Of a stretch of DNA of 64,000 nt, positions 57,560 to 64,000 are shown piece after piece. Below the pieces are notes generated by a model. That model was not told the origin of the DNA. It did no database searches and worked only from the letters and a program-made list of their open reading frames with translations. The first letter of the stretch is position 1. Each line of letters starts with the position of its first letter. Source of the stretch: Corella eumyota (lineage: Eukaryota; Chordata; Ascidiacea; Phlebobranchia; Corellidae); contig OY720103.1 in the NCBI GenBank assembly GCA_963082875.1, forward strand, positions 1,860,001 to 1,924,000, written 5' to 3'. A program made the position numbers and the translations under genes.

Positions 57560-57895
57560 TTGGTCCACAACCCAGCCCTTACGGCAAGCCCCCACATGCT
57601 TTCAACCCATCTTTTAGGGCAAAAGTCCCTCTTTTCCACAACCCAGCCCTTAAGGCACAGGTCATCACTTGTCTACAACCTTGTTCTTATGGCTGATCCC
57701 CTATCGTTTCCACCCAGCCCTCAAGGCAATGCCCTCATATGTTTTCAACCCAAGCCTTAGCCAAAGGTCCCACTTGTCTACAACCCTTAAGGCTGATCCA
57801 CACATGTCCCTAACCCAGCCCTTAAGGCAAAGCCGTCACGTGTGTACAACCCATTCCTTAAGGCAATGCCCCCACTTGACTTAAACCCAGCCTAC
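57560..57895. repeat. Degenerate minisatellite, ~43-45 bp unit
   Basis: About seven imperfect copies of a unit with the core ACAACCCAGCCCTTAAGGCA and a variable part CCCCACATG / CACTTGTC. Plus-strand frames through it (PHMLSTHLLGQK, PHMSLTQPLRQ) are repeat translations. Confidence 0.8.
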
Positions 57896-58014
57896 TTACT
57901 TCGTCTAATACTAGAATCAGCCTAGTTATATTAAACTAGTCGTCAGTCTTATGTAAACTTTAAATCGTTCGCGTGTTGTAACACACCACTTCGTCCGTCG
58001 TATTAGTTGTTACG

Positions 58015-58165
58015 TCAGAGTGCGTCGCTTTAGTTGTTACGTCAGAGTTCAGTGCTTAGTTGTTACTTTAGATTGCGTCGCTTACGTTGTTACGTCAGAT
58101 TGCGTCGCTTACGTTGTTACGTCAGATTGCGTCGCTTACGTTGTTGCGTCGGTTGCGTTATTATG
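58015..58165. repeat. Short minisatellite, 27-bp unit
   Basis: Units of the form GTTGTTACGTCAGATTGCGT + CGCTTAC, five to six copies, the central ones identical. The 27-bp period keeps a plus-strand frame open (YVVTSDCVA repeated), which I do not consider a gene. Confidence 0.85.
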
Positions 58166-58483
58166 TCGGCTACTGATTAACTTGTTAGCTAATGATGAGT
58201 TGGTTACTAATTTTTATTTAATCACTATTTACTAGAAACATATTATTAATTAGTAGGCCACTAGGTATTAGAATTTCATTTTAAAGTTTAGACCCTTACA
58301 TTATCATTTATTTAAATAGTAAGCTTGGCGTTAATTAAATTTGTATAAATAATTTAATTCTATTAAATAATCATACTTAAAAGCATATTTAACCGTTTTT
58401 TTATTTTTTCTGAGATACTTTTCTGAGATACTTCTTCTGAATGACACAATTTATGAGGTCATTTTGCGATGACCTTACCGATG

Positions 58484-58670
58484 TTGACGCCCTCCGACGA
58501 TGACGCCCTCCGACGATGACGCCCTCTGAAGATGACGCCCTCCGACGATGACACCTACCGACGATGACACCCTCCGACGATGACGCCTTCCTACGATGAC
58601 GCCATCCAACGATGACGCCCTCCGACGATGACGCCTTTCGACGATGACGCCCTCCGATGATGTCGCATTC
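58484..58670. repeat. Minisatellite, 15-16-bp unit
   Basis: About twelve copies of GATGACGCCCTCCGAC with single-base variants. It is G/C-rich within AT-rich surroundings. A splice-bounded block follows at 58760-58853 (ATGACAGGGAGGAATGGGAA…|GTAAAT), and a diverged second version of that block sits at 58924-58966, right at the satellite's left border. Confidence 0.85.
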
Positions 58671-58966
58671 TGTTGAACCTATTGACCCTCAGATAACGAG
58701 GTAAAACATCAGATATCTATATTATATACAATAAATACTATCATTTTCTTAAAACTTTAGATAATGACAGGGAGGAATGGGAAGACTGATGATGAAGATC
58801 CTATGACGAATGAAGCAGCAATGAACCAACATATCGTCTTCCAAATAAAAAAAGTAAATTGGTAGCTATCAAATTTTTTTCTGATTACACTCAGATATAA
58901 CTGCCAACTGTTTTTCTTTTTAGGGTTTTGGATGATGATCAGGGGGAATGGAAGAACAGATGATTA

Positions 58967-61900
58967 TAACTTTTGTTTTACTGAAAATATTTGCGAAATG
59001 TTTTTTCTTGAATGTTAGTTAGCCCAATGCGCGTCTAATAAAATATAAAATTTTAGGTTTTGAGACTTCATCAATTTTTAATAAAAGTGTCTTAACTTTT
59101 ATGAATATTAATATTTTTAAAAAATATTTTGTAAACACGTTTATTGGACCCGTGCGGTTCCAGCAGAACAATTATTTTTCGATTTAAAATTTAAAAATTT
59201 TTTTTAAAAAACTTGTATTCAATATCATTGGCCAAAAATATCACGTGACCTAATTAAACCCAGAATAAAAATTTGCTGTAACTTTTGTTTTACTGAAAAT
59301 TTTTGCGAAATGTTTTATCTTGAATGTTAGTTAGGCCAAAGCGCGTCTAATAAAATATAAAATTTTAGGTTTTGAGACTTCATCAATTTTTAATAAAAGT
59401 GTCATAACTTTTATGAATATTAATATTTTTAAAAAATATTTTGTAAACACGTTTATTGGACCCGTGCAGTTCCAACAGAACAATTATTTTTCGATTTAAA
59501 ATTTTTAAATTTTTTTCAAAAAATTTGTATTCAATAGCATTGGCCAAAAATATCACGTGACCTAATTAAACCCAGAATAAAAATTTGCTGTAACTTTTGT
59601 TTTACTGAAAATTTTTGCGAAATGTTTTATCTTGAATGTTAGTTAGGTCAATGCGCGTCTAATAAAATATAAAATTTTAGGTTTTGAGACTTCATCAATT
59701 TTTAATAAAAGTGTCATAACTTTTATGAATATTAATATTTAAAAAAATATTTTGTAAACACGTTTATTGGACCCGTGCGGTTCCAGCAGAACAATTATTT
59801 TTCGATTTAAAATTTTTTAATTTTTTTAAAAAATTTTGTATTCAATAGCATTGGCCAAAAATATCACGTGACCTAATTAAACCCAAAATAAAAATTTGCT
59901 GTAACTTTTGTTTTACTGAAAATTTTTGCAAAATGTTTTATCTTGAATGTTAGTTAGGTCAATGCGCGTCTAATAAAATATAAAATTTTAAGTTTTGAGA
60001 CTTCATCAATTTTTATTAAAAGTGTCATAACTTATATGAATATTAATATTTTTAAAAAATATTTTGTAAACACGTTTATTGGACCCGTGCGGTTCCAGCA
60101 GAACAATTATTTTATGATTTAAAATTTTTTAATTTTTTTTAAAAAATTTGTATTTAATAGCATTGGCCAAAAATATCACGTGACCTAATTAAACCCAAAA
60201 TAAAAATTTGCTGTAACTTTTGTTTTACTGAAAATTTTTGCAAAATGTTTTATCTTGAATGTTAGTTAGGTCAATGCGCGTCTAATAAAATATAAAATTT
60301 TAGGTTTTGAGACTTCATCAATTTTTAATAAAAGTGTCATAACTTTTATGAATATTAATATTTTTAAAAAATATTTTGTAAACACGTTTATTGGACCCGT
60401 GCGATTCCAGCAGAACAATTATTTTTCGATTTAAAATTTTTTAATTTTTTTCAAAAAATTTGTATTCAATAGCATTGGCCAAAAATATCACGTGACCTAA
60501 TTAAACCCAGAATAAAAATTTGCTGTAACGTTTGTTTTACTAAAAAATTTTGCAAAATGTTTTATCTTGAATGTTAGTTAAGTCAATGCGCGTCTAATAA
60601 AATATAAAATTTTAGGTTTTGAGACTTCATCAATTTTTAATAAAAGTGTCATAACTTTTATGAATATTAATATTTTCAAAAAATATTTTGTAAACACGTT
60701 TATTGGACCCGTGCAGTTCCAACAGAACAATTATTTTTCGATTTAAAATTTTTTAATTTTTTTCAAAAAATTTGTATTCAATAGCATTGGCCAAAAATAT
60801 CACGTGACCTAATTAAACCCAGAATAAAAGTTTGCTGTAACTTTTGTTTTACTGAAAATTTTTGCAAAATGTTTTATCTTGAATGTTAGTTAGGTCAATG
60901 CGCGTCTAATAAAATATAAAATTTTAGGTTTTGAGACTTCATCAATTTTTAATAAAAGTGTCATAACTTTTATGAATATTAATATTTTTAAAAAATATTT
61001 TGTAAACACGTTTATTGGACCCGTGCGATTCCAGCAGAACAATTATTTTTCGATTTAAAATTTTTTAATTTTTTTCAAAAAATTTGTATTCAATAGCATT
61101 GGCCAAAAATATCACGTGACCTAATTAAACCCAGAATAAAAGTTTGCTGTAACTTTTGTTTTACTGAAAATTTTTGCGAAATGTTTTATCTTGAATGTTA
61201 GTTAGGTCAATGCGCGTCTAATAAAATATAAAATTTTAGGTTTTAAGACTTCATCAATTTTTAATAAAAGTGTCATAACTTTTATGAATATTAATATTTA
61301 AAAAAAATATTTGTAAACACGTTTATTGGACCCGTGCAGTTCCAACAGAACAATTATTTTTCGATTTAAAATTTTTTAATTTTTTTTTTAAATTTGTATT
61401 CAATAGCATTGGCCAAAAATATCACGTGACCTAATTAAACCCAGAGAAAAAATTTGCTGTAACTTTTGTTTTACTGAAATGTTTTGCGAAATGTTTTATC
61501 TTGAATGTTAGTTAGGTCAATGCGCGTCTAATAAAATATAAAATTTTAGGTTTTGAGACTTCATCAATTTTTAATAAAAGTGTCATAACTTTTATGAATA
61601 TTAATATTTTTAAAAAATATTTTGTAAACACGTTTATTGGACCCGTGCGATTCCAGCAGAACAATTATTTTTCGATTTAAAATTTTTGCGAAATGTTTTA
61701 TTTTGAATGTTAGTTAGGTCAATGCGCGTCTAATAAAATATAAAATTTTAGGTTTTGAGACTTTATCAATTTTTAATAAAAGTGTCATAACTTTTATGAA
61801 TATTAATATTTTTAAAAAATATTTTGTAAACACGTTTATTGGACCCGTGCGGTTCCAGCAGAACAACTATTTTTCGATTTAAACTTTTTTAATTTTTTTC

Positions 61901-64000
61901 AAAAAATTTGTATTCAATAGCATTGGCCAAAAATATCACGTGACCTAATTAAACCCAGAATAAAAATTTGCTGTAACTTTTGTTTTACTGAAAATTTTTG
62001 CGAAATGTTTTATCTTGAATGTTAGTTAGGTCAATGCGCGTCTAATAAAATATAAAATTTTAGGTTTTGAGACTTCATCAATTTTTAATAAAAGTGTCAT
62101 AACTTTTATGAATATTAATATTTTAAAAAAATATTTTGTAAACACGTTTATTGGACCCGTGCGGTTCCAGCAAAACAATTATTTTTCGATTTAAAATTTT
62201 TTTTAAAAAATTTGTATTCAATAGCATTGGCCAAAAATATCACGTGACCTAATTAAACCAAGAATAAAAGTTTGCTGTAACTTTTGTTTTACTGAAAATT
62301 TTTGCGAAATGTTTTATCTTGAATGTTAGTTAGGTCAATGCGCGTCTAATAAAATATAAAATTTTAGGTTTTGAGACTTCATCAATTTTTAATAAAAGTG
62401 TCATAACTTTTATGAATATTAATATTTAAAAAAATATTTTGTAAACACGTTTATTGGACCCGTGCGGTTCCAGCAGAACAATTATTTTTCGATTTAAAAT
62501 TTTTTAATTTTTTTAAAAAATTTTGTATTCAATAGCATTGGCCAAAAATATCACGTGACCTAATTAAACCCAAAATAAAAATTTGCTGTAACTTTTGTTT
62601 TACTGAAAATTTTTGCAAAATGTTTTATCTTGAATGTTAGTTAGGTCAATGCGCGTCTAATAAAATATAAAATTTTAGGTTTTGAGACTTCATCAATTTT
62701 TATTAAAAGTGTCATAACTTTTATGAATATTAATATTTTTAAAAAATATTTTTTAAACACGTTTATTGGACCCGTGCGGTTCCAGCAAAACAATTATTTT
62801 TCGATTTAAAATTTTTTAATTTTTTTCAAAAAATTTGTATTCAATAGCATTGGCCAAAAATATCACGTGACCTAATTAAACCCAGAATAAAAATTTGCTG
62901 TAACTTTTGTTTTACTAAAAATTTTTGCGAAATGTTTTATCTTGAATGTTAGTTAGGTCAATGCGCGTCTAATAAAATATAAAATTTTAGGTTTTGAGAC
63001 TTCATCAATTTTTAATAAAAGTGTCATAACTTTTATGAATATTAATATTTTTAAAAAATATTTTGTAAACACGTTTACTGGACCCGTGCAGTTCCAACAG
63101 AACAATTATTTTTCGATTTAAAATTTTTTAATTTTTTTCAAAAAATTTGTATTCAATAGCATTGGCCAAAAATATCACGTGACCTAATTAAACCCAGAAT
63201 AAAAATTTGCTGTAACTTTTGTTTTACTGAAAATTTTTGCGAAATGTTTTATCTTGAATGTTAGTTAGGTCAATGCGCGTCTAATAAAATATAAAATTTT
63301 AGGTTTTGAGACTTCATCAATTTTTAATAAAAGTGTCATAACTTTTATGAATATTAATATTTAAAAAAAATATTTTGTAAACACGTTTATTGGACCCGTG
63401 CGGTCCCAGCAGAACAATTATTTTATGATTTGAAATTTTTTAATTTTTTTCAAAAAATTTGTATTTAATAGCATTGGCCAAAAATATCACGTGACCTAAT
63501 TAAACCCAAAATAAAAATTTGCTTTAACTTTTGTTTTACTGAAAATTTTTGCGAAATGTTTTATCTTGAATGTTAGTTAGGTCAATGCGCGTCTAATAAA
63601 ATATAAAATTTTAGGTTTTGAGACTTCATCAATTTTTAATAAAAGTGTCATAACTTTTATGAATATTAATATTTTTAAAAAATATTTTGTAAACACGTTT
63701 ATTGGACCCGTGCGGTTCCAGCAGAACAATTATTTTTCGATTTAAAATTTTTTAATTTTTTTCAAAAAATTTGTATTCAATAGCATTGGCCAAAAATATC
63801 ACGTGACCTAATTAAACCCAGAATAAAAATTTGCTGTAACTTTTGTTTTACTAAAAATTTTTGCGAAATGTTTTATCTTGAATGTTAGTTAGGTCAATGC
63901 GCGTCTAATAAAATATAAAATTTTAGGTTTTGAGACTTCATCAATTTTTAATAAAAGTGTCATAACTTTTATGAATATTAATATTTTCAAAAAATATTTT
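58967..64000. repeat. AT-rich satellite, ~312-bp monomer, at least 16 copies, runs off the window
   Basis: TAACTTTTGTTTTACTGAAA recurs at 58967, 59279, 59591, 59902, 60213, 60525 and on to the end, a 311-312-bp period. Each monomer contains GGTCAATGCGCGTCTAATAA, AACACGTTTATTGGACCCGT and GGCCAAAAATATCACGTGAC. One monomer near 61460-61690 is shortened by about 80 bp through joining at the repeated AAAATTTTTGCGAAATG. Variants at one site (CGGTTCCAGCAG, CAGTTCCAACAG, CGATTCCAGCAG) alternate in places, showing higher-order organisation. No frame. Confidence 0.97.

Noticed and set aside
58020-58235. Frame reading YVVTSDCVAYVVTSDCVA
   Set aside because: A translation of the 27-bp minisatellite.

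Overview
This is an AT-rich animal genomic window with short GT-AG introns, compact multi-exon genes and typical bilaterian proteins. Gene content (MDM2 with a RING finger, SPT16, CDKAL1, a Cys-loop receptor), intron sizes of about 100-400 bp and tRNA-derived SINEs suggest a tunicate, most likely a Ciona species. That assignment is an inference from style and content; no alignment was run.

Layout. 1-110 is the last coding exon of an unrecognised plus-strand gene. 675-6745 is a complete CDKAL1 gene (tRNA ms2t6A methylthiotransferase) whose 3.1-kb seventh intron carries two intronless phosphatidylinositol-transfer-protein genes in tandem; the second is frameshifted. 6.4-16.7 kb is a segmental duplication cluster. 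Four minus-strand two-exon genes (A-D) encode a protein with two related domains of possible ParB/sulfiredoxin-like fold, the first carrying an invariant DNRRLY motif. They are interleaved with two extra plus-strand copies of CDKAL1's last two exons. 16.9-18.0 kb (minus) is the PQ-loop transporter SLC66A2. It is head-to-head with MDM2 (18.9-21.9 kb, plus), whose CCAAT/TATA promoter holds a near-perfect p53 response element. 22.95-33.13 kb is a 23-exon gene for an unrecognised protein of about 1852 aa with a Gln-rich N-terminus and cysteine clusters. 34.2-41.3 kb is SUPT16H (FACT histone chaperone).

41.3-48.5 kb has no recognisable protein gene. It holds a CpG-containing promoter-like stretch, G/T minisatellites, a roughly 600-bp tandem repeat carrying an exon-like block, and a 1.8-kb array of 51-bp monomers with higher-order structure. 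48.5-53.1 kb (minus) is a complete 13-exon nicotinic-type Cys-loop receptor subunit. 54.3-55.8 kb (minus) is a four-exon gene for an unrecognised 310-aa basic protein. From 57.5 kb the sequence becomes repetitive: three minisatellites, then a satellite with a period of about 312 bp that runs from about 58.97 kb to the window edge.

The most interesting points are the p53-MDM2 promoter site, the co-duplicated DNRR genes and CDKAL1 terminal exons (possible alternative 3' ends), and the nested PITP pair with a likely gene-conversion tract. No retroviral, Polinton or toxin-like element was recognised.
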